From positions 1,922,001 to 1,986,000 of the forward strand of contig ML058577.1 of NCBI GenBank assembly GCA_003013855.2: 64,000 nt of DNA, in the 5' to 3' direction. The position numbers were made by a program, and so were the translations under genes. Positions 22,931-35,226 of this stretch are shown piece after piece (within the stretch, counting starts at the first letter, position 1; each line of letters starts with the position of its first letter). The stretch comes from Liriodendron chinense. Its lineage: Eukaryota > Streptophyta > Magnoliopsida > Magnoliales > Magnoliaceae. The notes under the pieces were generated by a model. The model searched no databases. It saw nothing but the letters and a program-made list of their open reading frames with translations, and was not told the DNA's origin.

Positions 22931-24360
22931 CCATCCATAGTCCTGCTCGATAGTATACATGGGTGTTCTTCATCATGAAATGCCAATGGTAATGGATACC
23001 ACATGCATAAGAAAATGAGATAAAATCAGTAAGTACATCATAAAAAAAGATATCTCCTGAATGTATTGGCTAGGGAAATGTTAATTAAATATGGATCTTT
23101 CTAGACATAATTAATATTGGGTTGATAAACCCCAAGCAGTGGAGAGTCTTCAAATATATTTTCTTCAATCAAGGGTGTCTCCTCCACAAATTTAAAATTA
23201 TCCGGTTCCTCCAAAAAATAATGGCAATGAATTCAAATTAGTGAAAGGGGGCTCCTTAAGCACAGGTACTGTATTAGGCAAGGTCTCCAACTCCCTAATC
23301 TTATCATCACCAAGGGCAAGGGAGTGGACCAAGCATTCTACTAGACGTTTGGGATATATAGTCAAGGGAGACACTTCTTCCATAAAAAAAAAAGGCATGT
23401 TACATTGGTGGATAAGATCAAAATCATCTAGTCCAAAAAGCTCCCTAGTATGAATATCATCTAAAGACTCATATACAATCAATCCTTTGAAAATGAAACC
23501 ATAGGCTCACAACACTTTCTGAACCGTCATTGTAATGAGTCATATCATCAATCTTAGATTTTGTGGATTCCTCAGGTTCTTTAACATTCATAAGAATCTC
23601 TTCATCAGTCAACTCATTGTATCTAAAAGAGATAATAAGGTCATCACAGTTAACGATGATCTCAGGATGTTTGAAATCAGCATCCTTTAGTAGCTCAAGG
23701 AATTTGGGTGAAGGTTGGGACTGGAAAGGCCCTTCATTCACATTAGTTAGGAGTGATCTAGCAGTCTTAACATCCATTTTAGAATTTTTAGAAATTGGTG
23801 AGAAGTGATGTTTGACGTAATGATTGAATTGCTCCTGTATGTCTATAAATTCTCACAATGTATCCTCAAGGGTTTTTGTTGGTTAAAGCTTATGAGACGG
23901 GAACTCATGAGGATGATTGTTAGCGTCCTTGGTTGATTTATCCCTCGAACTAAGATTTTGATGTTCCCACCAATTTGGATAGTGTGTGTTATATGTTAGA
24001 CTGTTATATGGATGTTAATAAGCATAACCATACAAGTGGTCACGCGTCGTCCTAACCCATAGAGCATCATGTATTTGATTCTCCTTATAATACTCACCCA
24101 ATGTCGTACCTGATGAAACGTAGCCTATGTTGTTCTCAGTCCAATAATCACGCAATTTTTTACAGTGAGGAGTAGTATGAGTGGATTGAGTCTCAGAAAA
24201 ATAATCATACTAAGAATGTTTCTAATTACAATGATTTTAGAGCCCTTGATCCAATATCTCTTCTTTTCTAAGATACTTAGAGTATCGACTTGTTCAATCG
24301 GGTATGAAATTGATGAAAATCTAACAAAAAATCTAAAATAATCTAAAATAGAAAATCTAA

Positions 24361-24546
24361 GAAAAAAAAGAGGGAAGAAGGAAGGAAGGTACCTAAGGAG
24401 AAGACTTAAGTTAGAGAATTCCTAAAAAAGAGGGGAGAAGGAAGGATGGTACCTGAGAAGAAGACCTAAGTTAGAGAATTCCTAAAAAAGAGGGGAGAAT
24501 GAAGGATGGTACCTGAGAAGAAGACCTAAGTTAGAGAATTCCTAAA
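24361..24546. repeat. 60-bp tandem repeat, three units
   Basis: Units beginning AAAAAAGAGG and ending AGTTAGAGAATTCCT repeat with an exact 60-bp period; units two and three are almost identical, unit one is more diverged. It lies in the leader region of G2. Confidence 0.9.
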
Positions 24547-24751
24547 AAAGGAGGTTGTTAATTTTCGAAAGAGCTCATTCATCATCTTGAAGAACTTCTT
24601 CTACCAGCTTTCTTCCCCAATTCCAGTAGAAGACAGAGACAAATAAATAAATAAATAAAATAAGTTTCCTATAAAATTGTGGAATGATGTAAATCCTAAA
24701 CCTACGAATTATGATAAATAAAAATTCTAAATCTAATTTGGTCCAAAACAA

Positions 24752-24769
24752 TCCCCGGCAACGATGCCA
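24752..24769 (-). promoter_or_regulatory. Primer binding site of G2
   Basis: The minus strand reads TGGCATCGTTGCCGGGGA, two bases different from the Athila site TGGCGCCGTTGCCGGGGA of element B (complementary to tRNA-Asp). It lies nine bases inside the LTR end. Confidence 0.8.
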
Positions 24770-24778
24770 AAAACTTGA

Positions 24779-27230
24779 TGTTCTTTTTAAACCAACTTGA
24801 TTTAAAGTAATTTTAAATTCGTAGGTATACGAATCAAATGTGAATACCGCACGTATTACGAGGTCGATCCAATGATGATTGCATGTCTTAATATAAAAAT
24901 TAGAATTCAACGAATGATTGGATTATCAATTAAAAAGAATGTGAAAGCAGAAAATAGACGGAAACAAGAGATGAAGTTCACAAAGATGAGAGCACTAGGA
25001 CTTTCGAATCCACCCATAATTATCCCAACTCTTGTTTAATTGTTGGTTTACATAAAATATATTGATAAAAATTCAGTAAACTACAATCTATATCCTTGGT
25101 TGGGTACACAAAATGTATAATTCCCTAAAAACACAAGTGAATGAGTTTCCCTTTAACAATAATTGTCTCTAATATATGTAATTCAATAGTCATGCGAATA
25201 CAAATATTATGAAGCAAATTATCATCTAAGATCAAATCCACTATTTATTACCTCAATGAAAAGATCACAAATAATGAACAAGGAAAATTAGGATTATATC
25301 TTCCCATCCATGGTGAAGCATGGGAAAATATAGATTCAAATTTCTATTCTCTACAGGATTACATGTTCACGGTCATACACAAGCATTCCTAATATGAATT
25401 ACAAACATCACCATATCTAGACTATGGTTAAGCTCATAGATCTCAAAATTTTAAAATTATGCAATTAAGTGAACTAGAGAAAGAAATCAAATAACCAATC
25501 TGTTTCAGATGAACTCAACAAATATCGAGGGCCATTCAAATTAGGGGCTTCATCTCAACCCTAGCAAAACGAAATTAGATATCCATGGTGTAAATTTGAG
25601 AACCAAAAGATAAGAAAACTAGAAAAATACCTAAGAAATCATCTCCCAAAAAAATCCAAGCTCTGTCTCTTGTTCTCCTCTATTTGACCAACACCACCAC
25701 CAATCTTTTCTTCTAATTTTGTACTTCAAAATCCCTGCATAAAGAGAATTGTTTTAGCTCCTTATTTATAATGTAGACAGGAAGATAACAATGGAGCTGA
25801 TTTTGTTTCGCTTCATACGGAATAACAAATGGTCAGATTTCTTTGAAATTTGAAATGTAGATTCTCTATCATCTAAACTTCTTCATGGATGGTTTAGATA
25901 TCTCAAATTATCCCTTGAGTGGGCCCACAAATCAAAACAAAGACCGCCTCTCTAATTCGTGCACTTCGGAACATTCAGAACCACTCATCTTGTGGTCGAT
26001 GGTACATAGTGTAAAGAGGTCGGATTGGTCTCAAATTTGAAAATTTGATTGAAAACGTCCTCCTCTATATGATAGATGGTTTAGATTGTCCAAATTTATT
26101 TCAAAATGAGGTATAAAAATTAGATCATTTAGGGATTTTCTAGAATTTGGGCAAGTGGAAATCTTTCAGAATTGTCCATCTTCCTTCGAATAGTACGATT
26201 AATCTGCACATTTGATTGACATGAAATTGTGATTTTTCAAATATCAGCATTTTATGTAAGATGGTCGGCTTAGATTCCTCATATTATTAGTAGCAGGCCA
26301 CCTGGACTACCTCCAAGTTAAGTCAGTGAAAATCAGGAACCTTTCATACTGTTCGTATTGTTTCAAACGCCATGGTCAATCCATAGCTCAGATTGACATA
26401 AAACTTGTTGGGATTTTTTCGATGCTGAGTCATTCTTCAACATGCACAGAACGGATTTGTAGATATCATCAAGGTGGACACTACAAATTGGGTCAAAAGT
26501 GGGCAGTGTGCGTTTCTATTTTTGTTTGAAGTCCCCAAAACAGAAACCCTTATATGAAACTTAAAATCAGCAACAGCTTTATTTCTTTCCTTCTTTTTTC
26601 TATCTTTCTTATTTTGATAACCAGCCATACGGACCTGAAATCCAGATCATTCATCAAGTGGTCCACATGCTTGGATCGTTGAATGTGCTGAACTGAATGC
26701 ATGACTGGAGATGAAAACCTCCAGTTGTTGGATTATTGGCTGGTGATGTGATTTGCTAGTCAGTGAATGGACAGTTTGGATGGCTAGTAACGACTTGAAT
26801 AGGGATGTGAGATTACTGATGGAAAGGATGGACGGCCTTTGGTGCTGGATGATTGAGATGCTCCACACGTGATCAAGCCATCGAGACGGGTGGTGTTCAT
26901 GTGATGGATGTCCACTTTGCTTGAATTGGAGTTGTACGTGTGATGTTGTTAGAACGTCCAAATGAAGGGAAGTGTAAGGAAGTAGGGTTCACATTGATTG
27001 TTTGATGGAGACGGTCAACAGATGCTCTAGAGAAATGGACGGCTGGAAATCGAGTGTTAAACGAGCTGACATGTGTTGTTCATTTGTTCCCTATTGAGCT
27101 CATTTTATTCGCATCTCTCCTTTGCTCCTATATTCATAAAAAACACATTAAAATCAGTCTTTGAAGTGTATTATTTTATGTAATTAAATCATGAAATTGG
27201 GGATATATATACACAATTTAAGGCTTAACA
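24779..27230 (-). repeat. 5' LTR of G2
   Basis: It starts on the minus strand with TGTTAAGCCTT at 27230 and ends with GAACA at 24779 next to the primer site. Length about 2452 bp, AT-rich. Its right edge abuts a LINE-like ORF1 fragment. Confidence 0.8.
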
Positions 27231-28114
27231 ATTGGCTTTCATCAAAATCATAAAATTTGATCATATAAAAGCCATTTTCCAGAGTTGAGATCACAATGAC
27301 TTTTTTAATTTTCTATGCACATTTGAGTGCTGATTTAACCACCGAAAAAATATGGCTGCTTGCCAATGAAATAACCAAAGAGGGTATTTTATCAGGAATT
27401 TTCCCCATCCTGAATCGGAATGGTGAATTGGTCTTCTGGACCTTGATCAATAATGTCGAGGTTGAGAGAAGGGTTAGGATCTAGTTTGAATAGATTAGTC
27501 CAACCCCCTGGGGAGCCCCGAGGAAGAGATTGTTTGTTGTTAATATTAGGGACTCCAGGATTATCCCCAACTACTGGGCTAATTCTTGCAGGCCCAGGTG
27601 GGCGAGCCGTGGTTGCTGGCCTAGCCAGTTGACAAGATGGCCCACCGCTCATTTGACCTAATGCATTTTGTCCAGCAAGGCCAGCTTGCCCCACAACCAT
27701 CGGTCCAGGGAAAGCATGCCCTGCAACGTTCAATGCAAGAGAATTTGGCCCAGCAACTACTGGCCCACTCAAGACAGTTCCAGGTGCTGACTGCCTAATA
27801 TTTGCAATACCAGATAATTGTGGCTCAATAGCTGTTGGGCTAGTAGCAAGAAATCCAAAGGGGAGCCCAGAAGCTGAGGAAGGAGAAAGTTCAGGCCCAG
27901 AAAGGGCTGGACCCAGTAAAGAGTTCTGGCCTGGTCCAGTATCAACAACGGGCATTGAAACTTCAACAGCCAATGAAGCGGGATTCCAATCAACTTTCGG
28001 TTGGTTGTTTTCCGTTCTCATGCTTGGAGGGGGAGCCTGATTCACCGTAGTAGTTCTGCATGTCTGCCTGGAAATAGTCCCTGTTTGTGCGGTGGCTGGG
28101 GTTTGTCGGGCCAT
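27231..28114 (-). pseudogene. LINE-like ORF1 (DUF4283-type) fragment
   Basis: From the ATG at 28114 an open frame of 240 codons is rich in Pro, Gly, Ser and Ala and contains GGWTNLFKLDPNPSLNL, a segment like the one preceding the DUF4283 nucleic-acid-binding domain in plant L1-type ORF1 proteins. After the stop at 27392 a frame one base away continues with HIFSVVKSALK and STLENGFYMIKFYDFDES, which resembles the start of DUF4283. The sequence then stops at the G2 LTR edge, so the element was cut by that insertion. No reverse transcriptase is present. It could instead be a host gene fragment with the same domain. Confidence 0.5.
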
Positions 28115-28928
28115 GGAAGATGGGCGGCCGCCATTAAATCGACAGTGCCCTCAGTTGCGATCTGGTGGTCTATCTGTTAATCTTGATATTGCGGAATAAT
28201 TGGATCGTCTATGCATCAAATAATGGAGATTCCATGCTATAATCTTAAAGCCATACCTAATTGGGAAAACATTCCCAATGCCCTCGTGTTGCCGAGAAGA
28301 GCTCTTGGTCTTCCGCTCCTTACACCTTTAAGAGAACCTATTAATGGGACTAGGGTTTTCCCTCATGTGTTGGTGAGGGGACCAAGACATATATTTATAG
28401 GAAAGAGGGCCAAAGAAGCTTACCCATCACACTTCTCTCCTCTAGGGTCTCCATACCATAGGTTTCCATATCTGGCTTAATAACCGCGAATAGGGACCAC
28501 GGTTCAAGCGTCCCGCCTCGAACCTATTTATAATGATCACAACTATAATGGGGCCCACTGAATCGCTCAATCTGAATAATCCAACAGTCATAATCTAAAT
28601 CGATGATCATGTGTGGCCCACACAAAGGAGTCTTACATTCTCTCACTTGGGCTACACTGATCTCTGAAGGAAAACAAAATATTTTATTTTATTTTGTAAA
28701 AAATATTTTATAAAACTCATTTGTTTTAAAAGTTCCTAATGGGCGCCCTACTGATTTTAAAACAATACCGTTGAATAATTATGAGCAACGCTTGTCAGAT
28801 CTGGTCCATCAAGACCACTGATACTAAATCGTGGTAGTCAACACAACATTTAATACTTTCGAAATGTGACAAATCACGATCACAAATACCAATAGCCTTA
28901 ATGACATGGATCAATGATATAAGGTGTG
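28115..28928. other. Unassigned, LTR-like sequence
   Basis: No convincing gene; an 89-codon open frame at 28211-28480 has no recognisable domain. The stretch has a TATA-like TATATTTATAG near 28391 and, near 28630, TTACATTCTCTCACTTGGGC, a phrase I associate with copia LTR ends. Its right edge is the start of Tat element C; the five preceding bases are GTGTG. Confidence 0.35.
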
Positions 28929-29068
28929 TGTAGACACCCCACCTCGGCTACACTGTTAGTAGAGATAGCTGGATGAATGGAGAACCATACCCCCAAATCC
29001 CAAGTCCAAACTCAGCCAAACTCACCCTTGTAAGCCCCAATCCATAGCCCAACTCAAGCTTGAACCCA

Positions 29069-29260
29069 GTCAAACCACCCATAAACATCAGCTTGAAAAA
29101 CCCCCAAAAGAAAAATCAGTCAAAAAATCCTAAAAAAGTTAAACTCACTGAGTCAACCCGCTGAGTTAACCCGTCGAGTCAAAACACCGAGTCAACCCAC
29201 CGAGTCAAATCGCCGAGTCGACCCGCTGAGTCAACTCACCGAGCTAACCCACCAAGTCAA
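29069..29260 (+). promoter_or_regulatory. GTCAA (W-box core, reverse) array in element C LTR
   Basis: GTCAA occurs at 29069, 29119, 29152, 29178, 29191, 29205, 29230 and 29256, mostly in units such as CCGAGTCAACC. This is the counterpart of the array at 19891-20071. It lies 90-280 bp upstream of the TATA box. Confidence 0.5.
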
Positions 29261-29350
29261 AACAGCAGCCCCGAGACATGACCGTACCACGCGCTGGAAA
29301 CTGAGGAGCGTCGCCCAAAAATATTTACAGGTTCTGCCACTCTCCAACGC

Positions 29351-29358
29351 TATAAATA
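29351..29358 (+). promoter_or_regulatory. TATA box of element C LTR
   Basis: TATAAATA followed by CCCCC, as in the element A LTR. The inversion separates this promoter from the gag gene, about 180 bp downstream of the box. Confidence 0.7.
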
Positions 29359-29535
29359 CCCCCCTCCCCTTCTCATTTCAGCCATCCACTTCCCCTCTCT
29401 TCAGCCCGAGTGCGATCTGTCCCTCTACCCCTTAGCCCATTCTTCCACCAAGGAGAGCCCGAGTGAAGAGAGCCCAGCCCTAGTCCAGCCCAGCCTGACC
29501 ACTGGCCCAAGTCTCCCAAGCCATCCAAGTCTTGA

Positions 29536-30840
29536 TTCTGCTGCTACCGAGATGTATAACAACAGTGGACGTCCAGGAGTGGGCGGCACTAGGACTGGAG
29601 GATTCATGAGATATCTCTTGATGCGGTCGAAGGCGACTTGGCAATCATCATTGCATTCTTCTGGAACGTTTTTTCGAAGGAGCTTGAAAATGGGCTCACA
29701 AATAGGTGTGAGCTATGCAATGAAGCGACTGATGTATTGAATTCTGCTGAGGAAGCCACGAATTTCTTTCTCTGTTCTAGGAGGGGGCATCTCAATGATT
29801 GCTCTGGCTTTGGTCTCGTCGACCCTGATGCCATCCTCGCTCACCATAAAGCCGAGGAGCTTACCTCCCATTGCACCGAAGACACATTTCTGAGGGTTGA
29901 GGCGGAGCTTGTACTTTTCTAATCTGTTGAATAACTTCTTCAGATCTTCAAAGTGTCCTTCAATTGTGCAAGATTTGACGATCATATCGTCCACATATAC
30001 TTCAAGCTCTTGGTTCATCATGTCATGGAATAGTGCTGTCATTGCTCGCTGATATGTTGCTCCTGCGTTCTTCAGACCGAACGGCATTACCCTGTAATAG
30101 AAGGTTCCCCAGGGAGTGATAAACGACGTCTTTTCGTGATCTTTGACGACCATCTTGATTTGATTGTAACTTGAGAACCCATCCATGAATGAGAAGATCT
30201 TATATCCAGCAGTGTTGTCGACCAGAGTGTCGATATGTGGCAAAGGGAAGTCATCTTTAGGACTGGCTTTGTTGAGATCTCGGAAGTCGATGCACATTCA
30301 AACCTTGCGGTCCTTCTTTGGTACTGGTACGATGTTGGCGAGCCATTCAGGATAGTTAGAGACTACCAAGAATCCCGCATTGTACTGTTTGATGACTTCA
30401 TCTCGGACTTTCAGAGCCCATTCTGGCTTCATTCTTCGAAGTTTCTGTTTCACTGGCTTCATATCTGCCTTGGTTGGCAGATGGTGTGCAACGAGCTCTT
30501 CATCGAGCCCCGGCATGTCTTTATATGAGAACGCGAAGTTGGACAATCTTGGAGCTAGGAACTCAATCATTTTCTGTTTCGTCTCAGGAGGCAACGATTT
30601 TCCAATGCGTACTTCCCTAGGGATCTCAGGTGTCCCCAAGTTTACTATCTCGAAATCATCGTCTACAACATTGGCTTTGGATTCGAACTTTTTTGAGGAG
30701 ATCCTCTAGTTCGAGAGCCGGATCATCATCTTTCTCATCTCGAGCATTGTCCAGGCCCATGAGCTCGAAGTCTAATTAGATGTCAAAATCATATGATTCG
30801 ACTTCAAACTCATGTGACTCTTTAGACGAACTTGGCACAC
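29536..30840 (-). pseudogene. Tat RT, N-terminal part, element C (inverted)
   Basis: RT motifs match element A: EWALKVRDEVIKQYNAGFLV, DFRDLNKASPKDDFPLPHID, YVDDMIVKS. The region ends with LLLYISVAAE, just inside the RNase H start, where the inversion breaks it; the next residues are at 40695. Breaks: TGA at about 30298, where element A reads VQMCI; a stop in the acidic N-terminal part near 30776; and stop or frame changes near 29710. The polymerase is therefore inactive even without the inversion. Confidence 0.88.
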
Positions 30841-32600
30841 TATTGAATGCAGGAAAAGAAATGTTTTTTAGTTTTTGAGATTTTTCTGAAATGGAAATGA
30901 TAGATGTTTTGGCTTTTGAAAGTTTTTTATTTTTTTGGATTTTGAAATTCACGGGACTTTGAACAAGTGGGCATTGTAGACCATGATTGAGCCCAACTTG
31001 TTCCAAAGTTCCGGTCGCTGCTTAAACAGGCATTTTTTTTGGAAGCCAGAGCCCTCAGATGGCTCTTTGGCTGATTCAAAAGTTAGCGGAACGGATGACC
31101 ATTCAGGACCCCACACTTCCTCCCCTGAAGAGGTGGGGGTTGATGATTCGGGCGAAGAATCACAATCTGGCCTAATGACCATGATTTCTCGCTGGTCGGG
31201 TTCGAGATCTGAGTCGTACTCAGTCCCTCCCGGATCACTTACCTCGCATTGTAGTTCGTCTAGTTCCGTAGTGAGACACATATTTGGGATCTGGACATCG
31301 GACCAATCCAGGGCTGGCCATTTCCCTTTCTTGGTCCATTAGATGGGAGGCTTCTGCCCCTGGCTGATGATTGTTGATGTTGATATGGGCGAGTCGTGCC
31401 CCTTGTTGATTGATGCTGAGATGGGCAAGTTGTGCCCCTGACTGGCTGGAATTGAAGCGGGCAGGTTGTGCCCCTGGTTGGGAACAGGTGTCAGAGTAAC
31501 CTGGTCCTGAAGCTGCTGTATTTGACTTCTTCATCTTCATCATTTCCTTCTTCTTTTGGAGGCTTAGATGGTTCGAGAATCTGATCCCATCGAATGGGGG
31601 GCCACGTGGCCCAAACTAGGCTCATTGGGAGGCCTCTGTGTAGTGCAGTCGGTTGATTCCCTCCTGGATCTTTGCAAGGTTCTCCTGGCTTGACGAATTG
31701 GATGGGTGAGCACCGAAATTTCTTCCTTCTTTTGTCCATGAAGATTGCCTTGTATCCGAGTCCCCATTTGCGTTGGTTATATATCAGCGGTACCTTTCTA
31801 GACTTGAAATGATTCTTCATTCGGTATTTGAGGCTCAGACGTTCTGCCAGTGAAAAGACACGGTCCACCCTTATCGTTCTGGATTGGCGATAGAATTCAC
31901 AGTCTCGAATTCGAAACTGTGAAATGGGATGTCTTCTTCAGAGTGCTGGATATCAATGACCGAGATGTCTGGTTCAGTGGCAGCAGCATTGGAAGGAATG
32001 ATGAGCTCCTTCTCTGCGTGGATAGAGATCACTTGATTTCCACAGATGTATTTCACCCGTTGATGCAAGGTTGATGGCACAGCTCCAACCTTGTGCAGCC
32101 AAGGTTGTCCGAGCAACATGTTGAAAGAGGCGATATATCCAGAATTTGAATGTGATGGTGGAGACTTCCAGACCTATCTGTACCTCTATGTCGACCTCCC
32201 CTTCCACTGATCGCGGGTGTTGTCGAATGCTTGACCATATGGTACTGGGTCGAATGAAGAGGATTGATTCCCAAACTTCCATGGTCTTGAGGGGAATACT
32301 TTAAGCTTGAGCCATTATCGATAAGGACCAGTGGGACGTAGAGGTCTTTGTATCGTAAGGCTATGTTGAGGGGTCGCCCATGATCGCGTCCTTCCGGTGG
32401 TAACTCATTATCGGTGAAGGTGATGGTGCGTGGAGCCAGGAGTTGTCCAATCATCAATGCTATCATCTCTGGTGCCGTATCGGAGGAGACTGAGCATCGC
32501 TCAGGTTTTGGAAACATTTCTCGTGTATGCGGATGTGCAGAGTAGCTCTCATACTGAGATTTGAGTAGGGATTGACTTGAGCTGAGTCGCCACATCTATG
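30841..32600 (-). pseudogene. Tat protease and linker, element C (inverted)
   Basis: The protease active-site motif VLIDNGSSLK and the downstream MLLGQPWLHKVGAVPSTLHQ are visible (about 32310 and 32119), followed by FKSRKVPLIYNQRKWGLGY and FRCSPIQFVKPG. Left of about 32100 the differences from element A are mostly substitutions; right of it single-base deletions become frequent, which splits the frame repeatedly. The likely protease-RT linker or intron is at about 30830-30960. Confidence 0.8.
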
Positions 32601-35201
32601 CGGCTTCATTTTTGTTGCCGAGGCCTGAAAGAGCGCCTTTGGGATCTCCTCTTTCTGATTATCTCTTCGGATGCAACGCCATTAGGATTCATATTCCCTA
32701 CTTCCGCACATTCTGGATAGTGCCAGGGACTCTTTATAATTTTCCTCACCTTTGCCCTTCTAGGACCACCGGTTCTTGCACGATGGTGCTAGTGTGGGTA
32801 CTAGATCTTCCTCTAGGAGCTTTTGCCTTGAGAACTACATTGTTGCCTGTGCTGAAGGAGTAATATGAGGCTTTCTTCATAGATCACATAAGGTTGGGTC
32901 TGGCTTGACCGTTCTGGAGCAGGAGCTCCCATGGAATGAATATGGTCTCTTGATATGGAGGAGGTTTCTCTGTTGTCCCAGCTGTCGTAGTGTGATTGAC
33001 ACGCTCCGGGATTTGCCCCTTCAATATGACTGGCTCAATGAGGAGCTCCCTCCAAGACAATGGGTCTTGCTCTGATGGTATGTTCCCTCCATGGCAATTG
33101 ATTGTTCCTGTGCTGAATTGCCCTTGCAAAGACAGGTTCGTATGGGGCTCGATGTATGATTGTGCTCCTTCAGGACGAACGGTTCCCAACATGGATGGCT
33201 GTAAGATGCCCCTTGAACAACTGACATCTATGGATGTTCCTCGAGTCTATGGCTCGAGGACTGAGGAGGAAGGGTTGCCCCTTGCAGATCGGAGGAGGAT
33301 TTGTCGGCCCATATGTAGGCATGAATGGATTGGATGGGGGAGAAGAAGCGATCGAGGCGTTCTCCTTCTTCTATGTTGTTGACAGCAGGGACCGAGATGA
33401 TGGGGTCCGTCGATGCTAAGGCAGAGGATTCTGAAGATATTTGGTACTGCTGAGGAGTTCCGGGACCGAAATGACGATTTGTGGTCTCAATCAGATCTTT
33501 ATGCATTCTTCAAAGTAAAGCATCAATCAGTGTTGGCCACGCCTTGATGGTAGGCCAATCTCTTTTCTCGGTAGGTTGGAGGAGAGGATGGGAGGAGGCC
33601 TGGGTGCCATAGAGTGAGTAACTCTTCTGTACCAGCATAGCATGACTTGACTAAGTGGTGAGGTAAGTGGAGTGAATTCCTGAGCTCCCTGTAATTCTGC
33701 CTATTCTGGTATGGTGTTTCGTTTCCTCTAACTGCTGCTGCTATCGAGGTGGTTGTGGCTGTGTTGAGGATTCGTTGCGGCTGATACGTGAGGTTGGTGC
33801 TGACCTATTCTGCTGATACTGTTGACGTCCTTGTGGGGGAGCATATTGAGCAGTGGTGTTGATGTTGTTTACCTCTGTGGGTGAGGAGGAGAACCGCTGC
33901 GGTTTCCGTTCCCATACCCGATGGGTCTTCCCTCCACTTGTTCCTCTTGACGGAGTGGCTTGATGAGGCCATGGGGAGATTTCCCGGCACGGATTCCTCT
34001 TCGACTTGCTCTCCAGCAGGATCAATTGTGAGAAATTCGCTATGGTGGAATGAGATATCCAGATATGCCGGATATGTTGAATAAACAATCATGGAGATTT
34101 GTTCTTCGTCGTCGTAGGTGTCGCATTCTGGCTGATAGCTCGCCAACGTCCCACTAGGCGATAGGTTTCATACTCCTTTGCTTGAGAGCTGCGAGGTCGG
34201 CTCTTCTGGGTGCCATGTTGAATTGTATGCGAATCTGTCGACGAAAGCCTGGGAAAGTTGTTCCCAGTCCTATATGAGTGGCAGTCCAATGAGGTGAACC
34301 AATCTAGGGCATCCCCTTCAGAGATTTTTGAACAAACGAATGAGGGCCCCTTCATTTCCTGAGATTCACTCAGTCTCCACAAAGGCCTTGAGATGTGTGT
34401 GGGACAACCGTGCCATCGTACCTTTTAAATTTTGATACCTCAAAGTTTTGAGGTACTTGAGCATTGGGAAAGGACACAAGTCTCTGAACTTGGTCGAAGG
34501 TAGATCGATTCCTTTTGTCGCTGAAGCTGATTTTGCAAGATCTGGAACTGCTCCCGCAACTCGTCCAGTCCTGATGATCTGTTCGAGCGACTGGTGCCTC
34601 TTGGAGTAAGGCAGTTCTTCTTCGGCATAGTGGTCATGTCTTCGACCCTATGGTTTGCTGAAAAGCAACCGCGGGTTGCTGAATTGATTGATGATTGAAC
34701 TGGATTCGTGAGAACTTGTGCTTGAAAGGATTGTAACTGAACTGGAGACTGTACTGAAGGTTGAACTAGGAACTTAGCTGGAAATTAACTGGAGACTTGA
34801 AGAAGATGTTGGAAATCCCTATTCGGATGGGGATGTGCTGGAATTGAAAAGTGCTCCTGTTTGAGGAGGCTAGATGCTGGAAGTGCCCCCTTGTTGGGTA
34901 TTCGCCACTGTCGCTATTGAGTGGGCTTGACACTGACCCCCATTGTGGGCATTCGCCAGTGCTGTCCCTGTTGCTGGAAATTGAATTGAAATCCCATCGG
35001 CGAGGATGTGCTGAAATTGAAAAGGGTCCCTCGTGGGGACATGCTGAGAAAGTAAAAGAGTCCCATTGGCAAGGACATGCTGAAACCTACTGAGATTGTT
35101 ACTTGCAAGATTGACTGGAAGCTAACTGGAAGTCCCTCGAGGGATGCTCTGAGATGGCCTTGTGTCGCAGGAAGATACTGAGGAGGATGCCTCATAGCGA
35201 A
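32601..35201 (-). pseudogene. Tat Gag, element C (inverted, deletion-riddled)
   Basis: Pieces of Gag are recognisable by comparison with element A: EGDALDWFTSLDCHSYRTGN, LVGRWRAISQNA, and the (E/Q)GA-repeat part near 32900-33250. No frame exceeds about 130 codons because single-base deletions occur every few tens of bases. The gene is cut at the 25-base gap, so its start is missing. Deletions dominate over substitutions, which is more typical of unpolished long reads than of biological decay. Confidence 0.75.
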
Positions 35202-35226
35202 NNNNNNNNNNNNNNNNNNNNNNNNN
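35202..35226. other. Assembly gap (25 N)
   Basis: Twenty-five N between Tat gag on the left and copia gag on the right. The true distance and the junction are unknown. Confidence 0.99.

Larger units (their letters stand above)
22931..24778 (-). mobile_element. Athila-related element G2, internal part
   Basis: From its primer site at 24752-24769 this reads leftward. The segment 22931-23816 is an inverted copy of 21085-20213 (recognisable as VNEGPFQSQPSPKFLELL and ALGDDKIRELETLPNT). No gag or pol. A three-unit 60-bp tandem repeat lies at 24361-24546. The protein remnant is unrecognised. Confidence 0.7.
28929..29535 (+). repeat. First part of the 5' LTR of Tat element C
   Basis: It starts TGTAGACACCCCACC and matches the first part of the element A LTR, including the GTCAA array and TATA box. 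It stops after GTCTTGA; the remaining 855 bp are at 39840-40694 in reverse. Together they give about 1462 bp, close to the 1494 bp of element A. Confidence 0.88.

Noticed and set aside
29536..35201. A separate third Tat element on the minus strand
   Set aside because: Its broken ends match to the base with the ends at 40694/40695, so it is the inverted part of element C.
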